Origin: CAVTWH01 sp963794685
GTDB taxonomy: Bacteria > Actinomycetota > Actinomycetes > Mycobacteriales > Micromonosporaceae
Assembly (NCBI GenBank): GCA_963794685.1
Contig: CAWCFK010000018.1
Coordinates: 1 to 64,000, forward strand
DNA: 64,000 nucleotides
Reading direction: 5' to 3'
In this document: positions 26,963 through 35,192 of the stretch, piece by piece
How the letters are laid out: each line of letters opens with the position of its first letter
How positions within the stretch are numbered: the first letter of the stretch is position 1
The notes under the pieces: generated by a model
Told to the model about the DNA's origin: nothing
The model's input: only the letters and a program-made list of their open reading frames with translations
The model's database searches: none
Translations under genes and position numbers: made by a program

Positions 26963-28338
26963 GCCGCGCTCCTCGACCAGACCTTGCTGCGGATGGTCAG
27001 CAGCGAGTAGGGCAGCAGCCAGGACAGCATGGTCGCGGAGATCAGGCTCATCACCGCGCGGTAGCGCCAGTGCGGCGACTGCGGGTTGTCCACCTTGTAC
27101 GACAGCCCCCAGGCGCTGCCTTTGACGAGCACACCGCACAGGTACAGCAGCGGGATCTGCCAGAGCCCGACGGCCGGGGCCCAGACCAGGTGCGCGAAGG
27201 CCATGAACGGGGCCATCGCCACCCACAGCGCGTGCCCGTAGTAGAGCGCGGCCGGTCCCGGGCCCCGCCGCCACATGAACGTGCCGGTGAAGAACAGGTT
27301 GCGCAGGTAGCTCTTCTTCCAGCGCACCTGCTGGCGCAGGAACGGGCGCAGCCGGGCCGGCACGGTGGTCAGCACCTTGGCGGAGCGCACATACCCCACC
27401 TGCCACGCCAGCTCCGGATAGTCCACTTCGGACACGAACGGCGAGTCGGCGTTGCGGCGCTTGAGTTTTTGCCCGACCCAGCGCTGGCCGAGCACGTACC
27501 CGGTGAGCTGCCGGTCGGTGGCGAACCGGAACTCCCCGCCGAGGAAGCGGTCCTGTGCCCAGGCTGGCAGGTAGTTGTAGATCGCCTCGCGGCGGAACAC
27601 CGCGAGCGGGCCGGAGACGCAGGTGACCGAGCCGAAGCTGGCCTCGGCCGCCTTGGCGACCCGGAACTGCCCCTCGTACCAGACGTCCTGGGCGCGGGTG
27701 AGCATCGTTTCGTCGGCGTTGAGCGCCCGCGCGTGCCCGCTGACCGCCCCGAGCCGGGGCTGGCGGCGCAGCGCTTCGACACACCGGCTCAATGCGTCCG
27801 GGGCCAGCACGCAGTCGGAGTCGGTGAAGGCGATCACCTCGCCGGTGGCAAACCCGGCCGCGTGCACCAGGGCCTTCTTCTTGCCGACGTTGGTGGGCAT
27901 GTGCAGCACGGTGATGCCCAGCTCGGCGGCGAGCCGGTCGAGCAGTTCGCCGGTGCCGTCGGTGGACCCGTCGTCCACCACGATGATCTGCAACGACGGG
28001 TAGTCGCTGGCGGCCATCGAGCGGACGCACTCCTCGATGCCGACCACCTCGTCCTTGACCGCGACCAGGAAGCTCACCGTCGGCTGGGCGACCAGCGCGG
28101 GGAAGCCGTGCCGGCGCCGGGGGGTTGCCGCCGGCGTCTGGCTGGGGTCCTGGTAGCGGGCGTAGGCCAGGTAGAACACCGCGATGGTGCTGGCCAGCAC
28201 GGTGAAGCCGTAGGCCAGCATCAGGTGGGCGTGCGGCAGTCGGGGCGCCTGCCGGGCCAGCAGTACCAGCAGCGGCAGCAGCGCCGCGACGGTACCGAGC
28301 CGGCGTAGACCACGTCGGACGTCGGGGGAGAGCTTCAC
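26959..28338 (-). CDS. Processive GT2 glycosyltransferase, hyaluronan/poly-GlcNAc-synthase-like
   Basis: The 459-residue product has two N-terminal membrane helices (about 14-28 and 38-58), then a GT-A domain: 'SFLVAVKDEVVG' (89-100), 'IIVVDDGSTDGTGELL' (118-133), 'AFTDSDCVLAPDAL' with DSD at 173-175, and 'FATDRQLTGYVL' (272-283). The processive-synthase motif QQVRW is at 336-340. Three more helices follow. This is the layout of hyaluronan, cellulose and PNAG synthases, which polymerise and export a sugar chain. The preceding gene makes a UDP-uronic acid, so a uronate-containing polymer is plausible. The start is GTG 28338, one base after the dehydrogenase stop. Confidence 0.88.
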   Translation of the reverse strand: MKLSPDVRRGLRRLGTVAALLPLLVLLARQAPRLPHAHLMLAYGFTVLASTIAVFYLAYARYQDPSQTPAATPRRRHGFPALVAQPTVSFLVAVKDEVVGIEECVRSMAASDYPSLQIIVVDDGSTDGTGELLDRLAAELGITVLHMPTNVGKKKALVHAAGFATGEVIAFTDSDCVLAPDALSRCVEALRRQPRLGAVSGHARALNADETMLTRAQDVWYEGQFRVAKAAEASFGSVTCVSGPLAVFRREAIYNYLPAWAQDRFLGGEFRFATDRQLTGYVLGQRWVGQKLKRRNADSPFVSEVDYPELAWQVGYVRSAKVLTTVPARLRPFLRQQVRWKKSYLRNLFFTGTFMWRRGPGPAALYYGHALWVAMAPFMAFAHLVWAPAVGLWQIPLLYLCGVLVKGSAWGLSYKVDNPQSPHWRYRAVMSLISATMLSWLLPYSLLTIRSKVWSRSAA

Positions 28339-28339
28339 G

Positions 28340-29650
28340 TCAGACGACTTCCCGCAGCGGCACGTCGTGCAGCTGGTAGCTGGCGTCGAGGACGGCCGGC
28401 TGGGTACGCAGCCACGCCTCGTCCACGCCGCGCTGCGGGGTGTGCACCAGGACCAGATCCCAGTCCTGTCCGGCGTAGTCGGCGGTGGGGGTCAGCGTGC
28501 CGGCGGTCAGCCGTACCCGGTCGACCATGTCGTCAACGAAGCCCACCCGGGCGCCGGCACCGGCCAGCTCGTCGAGGATCTGTAGGGCCGGGGACTCGCG
28601 GACGTCGGCGACGCCGGGCTTGTAGGCGACCCCGACGATCAGCACGCGGGCACCGGCCAGCGCCTGCCCCCGGTCGGCCAGCACCTCACGGGCCCGGTCG
28701 ACGACCCGCCGGGGCCGGGCCGCGATACCGCGCATGGCGGCGTCGATCAGCGACGACTCGCGCCGCTGTCCGCGCAACTGCCACAGCAGGTAGTGCGGGT
28801 CGCAGGGGATGCAGTGCCCACCGACGCCGGGGCCGGGGTAGAACGGCATGAAGCCGTACGGCTTGGTGGCTGCTCCGGCGATCACCTCGGTGACGTCCAC
28901 GTCCAACGCCCGGCACGCCTCGGCGAACTCGTTGGCCAGCGCGATGTTCACCGCCCGGAAGGTGTTCTCCAGCAGCTTGGTCATCTCCGCGGCCTGGGCC
29001 GAGCTGACCTGGTGGACCAGCGGGGTGATGTGCCCGAGCACCGCCGCGGCCCGCGCGGTGCAGGCGGCGGTGACCCCGCCGACCACCCGCGGGGTCTGCT
29101 CCTGGCGGTGCGAGTCCACGCCGGGGTCGACGCGCTCGGGGGCGAACGCGACGAAGATGTCCCGACCGGTCACCAGACCGCGCTCGGCCAGCGGCGTGAC
29201 CAGCAGATCGTGGGTGGTGCCGACGTAGGTGGTCGAGGTCAGCACGATGGTCTGCCCGGGGCGGGCCCGTTCGACCACCGTGGCGCAGGCCGCCCGCAGC
29301 GCGCCGAGATCGGGGTTGAGGTGCTGGTCGACCGGGGTCGGCACGCAGATGATCACGGTGTCGGCGGCGGTCATCGTGGCCGCGTCCGAAGTCAGCCGCA
29401 GCAGCGGCGAGCGCAGCGCGGCGCGCAGCCGCTGCCGGTCGTCGGCCAGCAGGTCGGCGCTCGCGGTGCGGATCTCGTCCAGCCGGGCCGCACTGATGTC
29501 GATACCGGTGACGTTCGCACCCCGGTCGAGGAACGCCAGCGCGGTCGGCAGTCCGACGTAGCCCATCCCGACGATGGCGATGTGACTGCCGGCGGCGTCG
29601 GCGGTGTCGGGGCGGACCAGGTACTCGGCGGGCGGGGCCAATAGCGACAT
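28340..29650 (-). CDS. Nucleotide-sugar (UDP-glucose/UDP-HexNAc) 6-dehydrogenase
   Basis: The 436-residue product has the NAD motif 'IAIVGMGYVGLPTALAF' (near residue 24), 'VIICVPTPVDQHLNPDLGAL', 'TKLLENTFRAVNIALANEF' with the catalytic Lys/Asn, and 'GPGVGGHCIPCDPHYLLW' with the nucleophilic Cys. 'ILIVGVAYKPGVADVRESPA' (here 'VLIVGVAYKPG') begins the UDP-binding domain. The 'GGHCIPCDPHYL' form is closest to the WecC/TviB branch, which oxidises UDP-HexNAc, but UDP-glucose cannot be excluded. It supplies the uronic acid to the following glycosyltransferase. It is the first gene of the operon; the promoter must lie in 29651-29878. Confidence 0.9.
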   Translation of the reverse strand: MSLLAPPAEYLVRPDTADAAGSHIAIVGMGYVGLPTALAFLDRGANVTGIDISAARLDEIRTASADLLADDRQRLRAALRSPLLRLTSDAATMTAADTVIICVPTPVDQHLNPDLGALRAACATVVERARPGQTIVLTSTTYVGTTHDLLVTPLAERGLVTGRDIFVAFAPERVDPGVDSHRQEQTPRVVGGVTAACTARAAAVLGHITPLVHQVSSAQAAEMTKLLENTFRAVNIALANEFAEACRALDVDVTEVIAGAATKPYGFMPFYPGPGVGGHCIPCDPHYLLWQLRGQRRESSLIDAAMRGIAARPRRVVDRAREVLADRGQALAGARVLIVGVAYKPGVADVRESPALQILDELAGAGARVGFVDDMVDRVRLTAGTLTPTADYAGQDWDLVLVHTPQRGVDEAWLRTQPAVLDASYQLHDVPLREVV

Positions 29651-29878
29651 ATTCGGCTCATCACACTAGATGGGGGAGATGGGTCAATAGTCGGTCGAGT
29701 CGGGTGCCCCGCCAAGCGGCCGCTGACGCCCGGAGAAGGCCGACGCATGATTTATGGCACCTCGGAGTTGGCCGCCTACCCTCGGTGAGGAGAACCGTCC
29801 CGCCGGCCCCGCGAACCCCACCGGCACCGCAATCGGCGGCACATGAGGTCCGTCACGGGCTGGGCGTTGAACTCGTCG

Positions 29879-30241
29879 TCAGACGGCGAACAGCAGGGCT
29901 GCGCTGACGAGCACGACCACGGCGGTGGCGAAGTGGATGCCGAACGCAACCGCCTTCGTGCCGCCGTTGCGCAGCACGATGAGGGTGTCGCCGAGCGGGA
30001 GCAGCGCCGCGACGAGCATGCACCAGGCCGCCGCGTGCGCACCGGCGAACGCGATCAGCGCCAGGCCGAGCAGCCCGTAGCCGAGGTCGCGCGAACCTTT
30101 GACGGTCAGGTAGGCGCTCGGCTTCGCCGGTACGCCGTAGCCGGTCGCCGCGGGTTCGGGCTGCAGCAGAAACCGTGCGCCGATGAACACGACGAACAGG
30201 TCGAGGACGATGGCCAGGCCGTACGCAGTGAACGTGAGCAT
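29879..30241 (-). CDS. DUF4267-type four-helix membrane protein
   Basis: The 120-residue product has four hydrophobic helices. It starts 'LTFTAYGLAIVLDLFVVFIG' and has the conserved loop 'SAYLTVKGSRDLGYGLLGLA', which marks DUF4267 proteins. Function is unknown. It is divergent from a TetR regulator, and two identical-type palindromes occupy the 86-base gap, so it is the likely regulatory target. Confidence 0.8.
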   Translation of the reverse strand: MLTFTAYGLAIVLDLFVVFIGARFLLQPEPAATGYGVPAKPSAYLTVKGSRDLGYGLLGLALIAFAGAHAAAWCMLVAALLPLGDTLIVLRNGGTKAVAFGIHFATAVVVLVSAALLFAV

Positions 30242-30256
30242 CGAGCGCCTCCAGTG

Positions 30257-30319
30257 CTAGCGTTGCTAGGAATTGGGTCGACGCTAACATAGCTGCAGCA
30301 GAACTTCTAGCAGTGCTAG
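30257..30319. promoter_or_regulatory. Two CTAGC-N3-GCTAG operators between DUF4267 gene and tetR
   Basis: CTAGC-GTT-GCTAG (30257-30269) lies 16 bases before the DUF4267 start, and CTAGC-AGT-GCTAG (30307-30319) lies 9 bases before the TetR ATG. Both are 13-bp palindromes with the same arms. CTAG is rare in this GC-rich DNA, which makes the match striking. Confidence 0.75.
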
Positions 30320-30327
30320 GATCAGGT

Positions 30328-30909
30328 ATGACGACACAGGCACGCCGAGAACGCGAACGCGCCGAGCGGGAGCGGCTGATCGTCACTGCGGCGCGGGAAC
30401 TCGCTGAGGCCGAGGGCTGGGAGGCGGTCACGACGCGGCGCCTGGCCGAGCGGGTCGAATACAGCCAGCCGGTGCTCTACAGCCACTTCACCGGCAAGGA
30501 CGCGATCATGGCGGCCGTCGCGGTGGACGGGTTCGCCGACCTGGCCGCCGAGTTTCGGATCGCGCGGACATCGGCGGCCAGCCCGCGACTGGCTCTCGCC
30601 GCGGTCGCTGCGGCCTACCTCGCGTTCGCGGAGCGGCGGCCGTCGATCTACGACGTGATGTTCAACCAGACGGTCAGCCTGCCGTTCGCCACCCCCGACG
30701 CGCCGGCCGCCCTGCACGCCGCGTTCGATGAGCTGCTCCTGGCCGTCCGGCCCAGCGCCGTAGACGACGACGAGGGCCTGCTGACGGAGGCGGTGTGGGC
30801 CGGGCTCCACGGCCTAGTGACGCTCACCCGCGGCGGGCGGCTGCCGCGCGAACACGAGCAGCAGCGGCTGGCGATTCTGATCGACCGGCTGACAAACCAA
30901 CGGTCGTAG
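30328..30909 (+). CDS. TetR family transcriptional regulator
   Basis: The 193-residue product has the TetR HTH 'VTTRRLAERVEYSQPVLYSH' with 'FTGKDAIMAAVAVDG' after it. A C-terminal domain with 'LAFAERRPSIYDVMFNQTV' and 'EAVWAGLHGLVTLTRGGRLP' is of the TetR_C_13/WHG type. I use ATG 30328; a GTG five codons upstream (30313) would overlap the operator. It should repress itself and the divergent DUF4267 gene through the two CTAGC-N3-GCTAG sites. Confidence 0.9.
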   Translation: MTTQARRERERAERERLIVTAARELAEAEGWEAVTTRRLAERVEYSQPVLYSHFTGKDAIMAAVAVDGFADLAAEFRIARTSAASPRLALAAVAAAYLAFAERRPSIYDVMFNQTVSLPFATPDAPAALHAAFDELLLAVRPSAVDDDEGLLTEAVWAGLHGLVTLTRGGRLPREHEQQRLAILIDRLTNQRS

Positions 30910-30954
30910 CGCTCCGCCGTGGGTGCCCGGGCCTTGCGCGAGCTGGACACAACG

Positions 30955-31038
30955 GCCGCGCTCTGAAGAGAGCCGCGATCTGAAGAGAACCGCCGCGATC
31001 TGGAACAGAATCCGAAAGAACGGCGATCTGGAATAGAA
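30955..31038. repeat. Four degenerate copies of a 17-18-bp repeat
   Basis: The unit CCGCGATCTGAAGAGAA appears at about 30955-30971, 30973-30989, 30994-31010 and 31021-31038, with substitutions (CTCTGAAGAGAG, ATCTGGAACAGAA, ATCTGGAATAGAA) and uneven spacing. The patch is AT-richer than its neighbours and lies between tetR and the rph promoter. The 360-base gap (30910-31269) contains this repeat, a hairpin and the rifamycin-associated element, and no gene. Confidence 0.65.
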
Positions 31039-31043
31039 CCGCG

Positions 31044-31074
31044 TAGTGGCAAGGAGATTCACTCCTTGCCACTA
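31044..31074. terminator. Perfect 13-bp hairpin upstream of rph
   Basis: TAGTGGCAAGGAG (31044-31056) pairs perfectly with CTCCTTGCCACTA (31062-31074) around a 5-base ATTCA loop. It ends 19 bases before the rifamycin-associated element. It probably terminates transcription coming from tetR; no T-tract follows. Confidence 0.6.
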
Positions 31075-31093
31075 CTAACGTATAGCGCACCGG

Positions 31094-31112
31094 GGGGCTT
31101 GCGGCAAGACCC
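31094..31112 (+). promoter_or_regulatory. Rifamycin-associated element (RAE)
   Basis: GGGGCTTGCGGCAAGACCC is a 19-base near-palindrome (CTTGC-GGCAAG core) matching the RAE described upstream of rifamycin-inactivating genes in actinomycetes. It lies 157 bases before the rph start. RAE is needed for rifamycin-induced expression, so this gene is probably inducible. Confidence 0.85.
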
Positions 31113-31269
31113 GGGTCGTACCGCAGAATCGTCTGCCGAGGCTACAACCTGCGGAAATGGGGCACGACGTGCGTGTGTTGTCGGGCAGAGGACGTGTTGA
31201 CGGACCGCCGGTGGGACGGGCGGCGCCGGGAACGCGGATACGGAGTACGGCTGCCTCGGAGGTGTCGTG

Positions 31270-33870
31270 ATGATCGGGCAGTACGTGTTGGGTCTGGAGG
31301 AAGTTGACCCGACTCAGGTCGCGGTCGTCGGCGGCAAGGGTGCGCAACTGGGGGGTCTGTCGCGGATCGACGGTGTCCGCGTGCCGGTCGGCTTCTGCGT
31401 GACGACGGAGGCCTTCCGACGGATCATGGCGGAAGCGCCGGCCGTCAACGATCAGCTCGATCGGCTGGCGCGCCTGAACCCCGACGATCGGGAGGCGATC
31501 CGCACGCTGAGCGCGCAGCTCCGCGGGACCATCGAAGCCGTCACCATTCCCGGCGAGCTGGCGGCGGCGATCACCCGCGCGCTGGCCCGGCTCGGCGAGC
31601 AGGCCGCGTACGCCGTGCGGTCCAGTGCGACGGCGGAGGACCTGCCGACGGCCTCGTTCGCCGGCCAGCAGGACACGTACCTGAATGTGCTGGGGCCGGC
31701 CGCGATCCTGCAGCACGTCAGCCGGTGCTGGGCCTCGCTGTTCACCGAGCGGGCGGTGACCTACCGCCAGCGCAGCGGCATCGACCACCGTACGGTCGCG
31801 ATGGCCGTGGTCGTACAGCGGATGGTTTTCCCGCAGGCGGCCGGCATCCTGTTCACCGCCGACCCCGTCACCTCCGACCGGCGGGTTGTCGTGGTGGAGG
31901 CCGGTTTCGGCCTCGGTGAGGCGCTGGTCTCCGGTCTGGTGAACGCGGACGTGTTCAAGGTACGCGACGGCGAGCTCGTCGCCACGGCGGTCGCCAGCAA
32001 ACACCTTGCCATCCACGCCTCGCCGGCCGGCGGGACGCAGCAGGTGCCGATCGACCCGCAGCAGCAGGCGCAGCCCGCGCTGACGGACCCGCAGGTGCTA
32101 CGGCTCGCGCAGTTGGGGCGGCGGATCGAAGCGCACTTCGACCGTCCGCAGGACATCGAATGGTGCCTGGTCGACGATGACTTCCAGATCGTCCAGAGCC
32201 GGCCGATCACCACCCTGTTCCCCATCCCGGAAACCGGCGACCGGGAGAACCACGTGTACCTCTCCGTCGGCCATCAGCAGATGATGACCGACGCGATGAA
32301 GCCCCTCGGGATCTCCTTCTGGCAGATGACGACCCCCCGGCCGATGGCCGAGGCCGGCGGGCGGCTGTTCGTCGACGTCACCCGCCACCTGGCCGCTCCA
32401 GCGAACCGGGCCGGCCTGCTGGAGGCGATGCAGAGATCCGATCCGCTGATGGCGGACGCGATGCAGACCATCCTCGGACGAGACGGCTTCATCCCCCCGC
32501 TCGCTGACGAGGAATCCGCCGGGCCGCCGATCGGCGGCCCGACAGACCCGATCGAGACAGATCCGGCCATCGTCGCGGAGCTGATCGGGCAAAGCCGGGC
32601 CTCCATCGCCGCCCTGAAAAACGACATCCAGCCGTTGTACGGAGCGGAGCTGCTCGACTTCATCCTGGCCGACATCCAGGAGCTGAGGCGGCTGCTGTTC
32701 GACCGGCGCAGCTTCCAGGTGTTCATGTCGGCGATGGAAGCCGCATGGTGGCTCACCGACCAACTGCAGGCGTGGCTGGGTGAGAAGAACGCGGCGGACA
32801 CCCTCACCCAGTCCGTTCCCGACAACATCACCTCCGAGATGGGGCTGGCGCTGCTCGACGTCGCGGACGTGATCCGCCCGCATCCGCAGGTGGTCGCGTT
32901 CCTGCGCCAGGTCGGCGACGACGACTTCCTGGCCGAGCTGGCCGAGGTCCCGGGCGGCGGCCGGGACGCCCGCGACGCCATCGTGGCGTGGCTGGACCGG
33001 TACGGGATGCGCTGCGTCGGCGAAATCGACATCACCCGGCCGCGGTGGAGCGAACGCCCCTCGGCGCTGGTGCCGGTGATCCTGGGCAATGTCAGGAACT
33101 TCGAGCCGGGCGCCGGCGGGCGCCGTTTCCAGCAGGGGCTGCGGGAGGCGACGGCGAAGGAGCAGGAACTGCTGGAGCGCTTGCGAACCCTGCCGGACGG
33201 CGAGCACAAGGCCGAAGAGACGAAGCGGATGATCGACCGGGTCCGCACCTTCATCGGGTACCGGGAGTATCCGAAGTACGGCATGGTCAGCCGCTACTTC
33301 GTCTACAAGCAGGCCCTGCTGGCTGAGGCGGAGCGGCTCGTGCAGGCCAAGGTGCTTCGCGAGCAGGAAGACATCTTCTACCTCAGGTTCTCCGAACTAC
33401 CCGACGTGGTGCGCTCGAACACCGTCGACGACCAGCTCATCCAGCAGCGCAGGGAGGCGTTCCGGTCGTACCAGGCGCTCACCCCGCCGCGGGTGCTGAC
33501 CTCGGATGGCGAGGTCATCGCCGGGGCGTACCGGCGCGACGACGTGCCGCCCGGCGCACTGGCCGGTCTTCCGGTCTCCGCCGGAGTCGTCGAGGGACGG
33601 GCCCGCGTCATCCTGGACATGGCGCAGGCCGATCTCGAAGCCGGCGACATCCTGGTCACCGCCTACACCGACCCCAGTTGGACGCCGCTGTTCGTGGCGA
33701 TCGGGGGCCTGGTCACCGAGGTGGGCGGCCTGATGACGCACGGCGCGGTGATCGCCCGGGAGTACGGTCTGCCGGCCGTCGTCGGGGTGCCGGACGCCAC
33801 CCGGCTGATCTCCGACGGGCAACGGATCCGGGTCCACGGCACCGACGGGTACATCGAGATTCTGTCCTGA
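31270..33870 (+). CDS. rph: Rifampin phosphotransferase
   Basis: The 866-residue product has the three-domain layout of RPH enzymes. The N-terminal ATP-grasp domain (about 1-315) holds 'VGGKGAQLGGLSR', 'AVRSSATAEDLPTASFAGQQ' and 'DIEWCLVDDDFQIVQSRPIT'. The central rifampin-binding domain (about 330-750) contains 'QMMTDAMKPLGISFWQM' and 'YPKYGMVSRYFVYKQ'. The C-terminal swivelling domain has the phospho-carrier His824 in 'GGLMTHGAVIAREYGLPAVVG'. It inactivates rifamycins by transferring the ATP beta-phosphate to the C21 hydroxyl. Length and order match the family, which is related to PEP synthase. GGAGG is at 31258-31262; I use ATG 31270 over the GTG just before it. The upstream RAE supports the function. 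Confidence 0.95.
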   Translation: MIGQYVLGLEEVDPTQVAVVGGKGAQLGGLSRIDGVRVPVGFCVTTEAFRRIMAEAPAVNDQLDRLARLNPDDREAIRTLSAQLRGTIEAVTIPGELAAAITRALARLGEQAAYAVRSSATAEDLPTASFAGQQDTYLNVLGPAAILQHVSRCWASLFTERAVTYRQRSGIDHRTVAMAVVVQRMVFPQAAGILFTADPVTSDRRVVVVEAGFGLGEALVSGLVNADVFKVRDGELVATAVASKHLAIHASPAGGTQQVPIDPQQQAQPALTDPQVLRLAQLGRRIEAHFDRPQDIEWCLVDDDFQIVQSRPITTLFPIPETGDRENHVYLSVGHQQMMTDAMKPLGISFWQMTTPRPMAEAGGRLFVDVTRHLAAPANRAGLLEAMQRSDPLMADAMQTILGRDGFIPPLADEESAGPPIGGPTDPIETDPAIVAELIGQSRASIAALKNDIQPLYGAELLDFILADIQELRRLLFDRRSFQVFMSAMEAAWWLTDQLQAWLGEKNAADTLTQSVPDNITSEMGLALLDVADVIRPHPQVVAFLRQVGDDDFLAELAEVPGGGRDARDAIVAWLDRYGMRCVGEIDITRPRWSERPSALVPVILGNVRNFEPGAGGRRFQQGLREATAKEQELLERLRTLPDGEHKAEETKRMIDRVRTFIGYREYPKYGMVSRYFVYKQALLAEAERLVQAKVLREQEDIFYLRFSELPDVVRSNTVDDQLIQQRREAFRSYQALTPPRVLTSDGEVIAGAYRRDDVPPGALAGLPVSAGVVEGRARVILDMAQADLEAGDILVTAYTDPSWTPLFVAIGGLVTEVGGLMTHGAVIAREYGLPAVVGVPDATRLISDGQRIRVHGTDGYIEILS

Positions 33871-33941
33871 CCGCGGGGGAGTGGCCACGGAACTGTCCGG
33901 CGTCCGGGGTAGCTCCGCGCAGATGGGGGTAGGAGTCGGCG

Positions 33942-35192
33942 GTGCGGACACCTCTGGTGCGGTATCTGGGTGCTGCGACACTGGCGCGTGGCGCCGACTC
34001 GGGCGCCGCGGTCGGCCTGGTGCTGTTGGCGGCCTCGACACCGGGCCTGTCCCGGCCGGCGCTGGTGGGCGCTCTGCTGGTGAGCTGTCTGTCCGCGCCG
34101 CACCTGCTCGGTCCGCTGCTGGCGCACCGGCTGGACCGGGCGCGGGACGGGCGGCGGCTGATCGCGGTGGTGACCGCCGGGTACGGGGTCGCGCTCGCGG
34201 TCGCGGCGACCGGTATCGGGGTGCTGCCGGTCGGGCTGGTCGCCGCCGCCGTGGTGGCGGCCGGGCTCGGTGGCCCGCTGCTCACCGGCGGTCTGAGCAG
34301 CCGGTTGGCGTGGCTGGTCCCGGCCGGCGAGCGGGCGCAACGGCGGGCGCAGGGCTGGGACTCGCTGAGCTACGGGGTGGCCGGTACAGCAGGACCTGCG
34401 TTGGTGGCGACACTGGCCGGCGTGGCCGGGGCGCGTACCGCGATGCTGGCGTTGGCCGGCGTGGCGGTCATCGCGGCCGGCCTGGTGTTGACCCTGCCTG
34501 CCGACGGCGGTGGCAATGAGGCGGCCGCAGTGCTGCCGGTGCGGCAGGCGCTCCGGCTGATTGTGACCACCGGGCCGCTGCGCCGGGTGATGTACACGAC
34601 GATGGTGACGGCCGCGCCGATCGGGGCGGTGGTGGTGCTGGCGGTCGCGCTCGGCGCCGAGTTGGGCGTCAGCGCCGAGGCCGCGGCGTTGCTGGCAGCC
34701 GCGTTCGGGCTGGGCAACCTGATCGGTTCTCTCGTGGTGACCGCACGGCCGCTGCTCGGCGAGCCGGAGCGGCTGGTGGTGGTGGCCGCGGCCCTGGTCG
34801 GGCTGGGCTTCGCCGGCTGCGCGGTGGCGCCGAACTATCCGCTGGCGGTGGCCGCGTTCGGGCTCGTCGGAATCCTCAACGCGCCGTTCTTCACGGCGAC
34901 GCTCGCTTCCCGCTCGCGCTACTCCCCACCGCAGGCACGGGCGCAGGTCTTCGTGTCGATGGCCGCGCTCAAGGTCGGCGCGGCGGCGATCGGCACCGCG
35001 GCGGCCGGTGCGGCGCTCTCCCTGGGACCACGCCCACTGCTCGCCCTGGCCGCCGTGGTGGTGGCGGCGACCGCGGTGGCGAGCCTCGTCGACCGCAGGA
35101 TCAGCACCGACCGATCGTCGGCGTGCTCCGCTGTTCCACCTGGTCCACCTGGTCCACCTGGTCCACCCGGACGGCCGGCTGGTGCACGGTGA
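33942..35192 (+). CDS. MFS transporter
   Basis: The 416-residue product has about 12 hydrophobic helices, including 'LVGALLVSCLSAPHLLGPLL', a loop 2-3 'HRLDRARDGRRL', and 'YTTMVTAAPIGAVVVLAVAL' in the second half. The C-terminal tail ('CSAVPPGPPGPPGPPGRPAG') is an accidental collagen-like sequence made by a 9-bp repeat that also codes in the opposite gene. AGGAG lies 6 bases before the GTG start. It follows rph by 71 bases and may be in the same transcript, which would suit an antibiotic exporter. Its 3' end overlaps the SbnA-like gene by 92 bases, tail to tail. Confidence 0.82.
   Translation: MRTPLVRYLGAATLARGADSGAAVGLVLLAASTPGLSRPALVGALLVSCLSAPHLLGPLLAHRLDRARDGRRLIAVVTAGYGVALAVAATGIGVLPVGLVAAAVVAAGLGGPLLTGGLSSRLAWLVPAGERAQRRAQGWDSLSYGVAGTAGPALVATLAGVAGARTAMLALAGVAVIAAGLVLTLPADGGGNEAAAVLPVRQALRLIVTTGPLRRVMYTTMVTAAPIGAVVVLAVALGAELGVSAEAAALLAAAFGLGNLIGSLVVTARPLLGEPERLVVVAAALVGLGFAGCAVAPNYPLAVAAFGLVGILNAPFFTATLASRSRYSPPQARAQVFVSMAALKVGAAAIGTAAAGAALSLGPRPLLALAAVVVAATAVASLVDRRISTDRSSACSAVPPGPPGPPGPPGRPAGAR

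Noticed and set aside
27070..28308. Plus-strand open frame (412 codons) opposite the glycosyltransferase
   Set aside because: Shadow of the GT2 gene; Arg/Gly/His-rich with no motif.
23895..31090. The 12-mer CGTATAGCGCAC occurs at 23895-23906 and 31079-31090, both near promoters
   Set aside because: Two copies of a 12-mer in 64 kb is weak, there is no symmetry, and the genes are unrelated.
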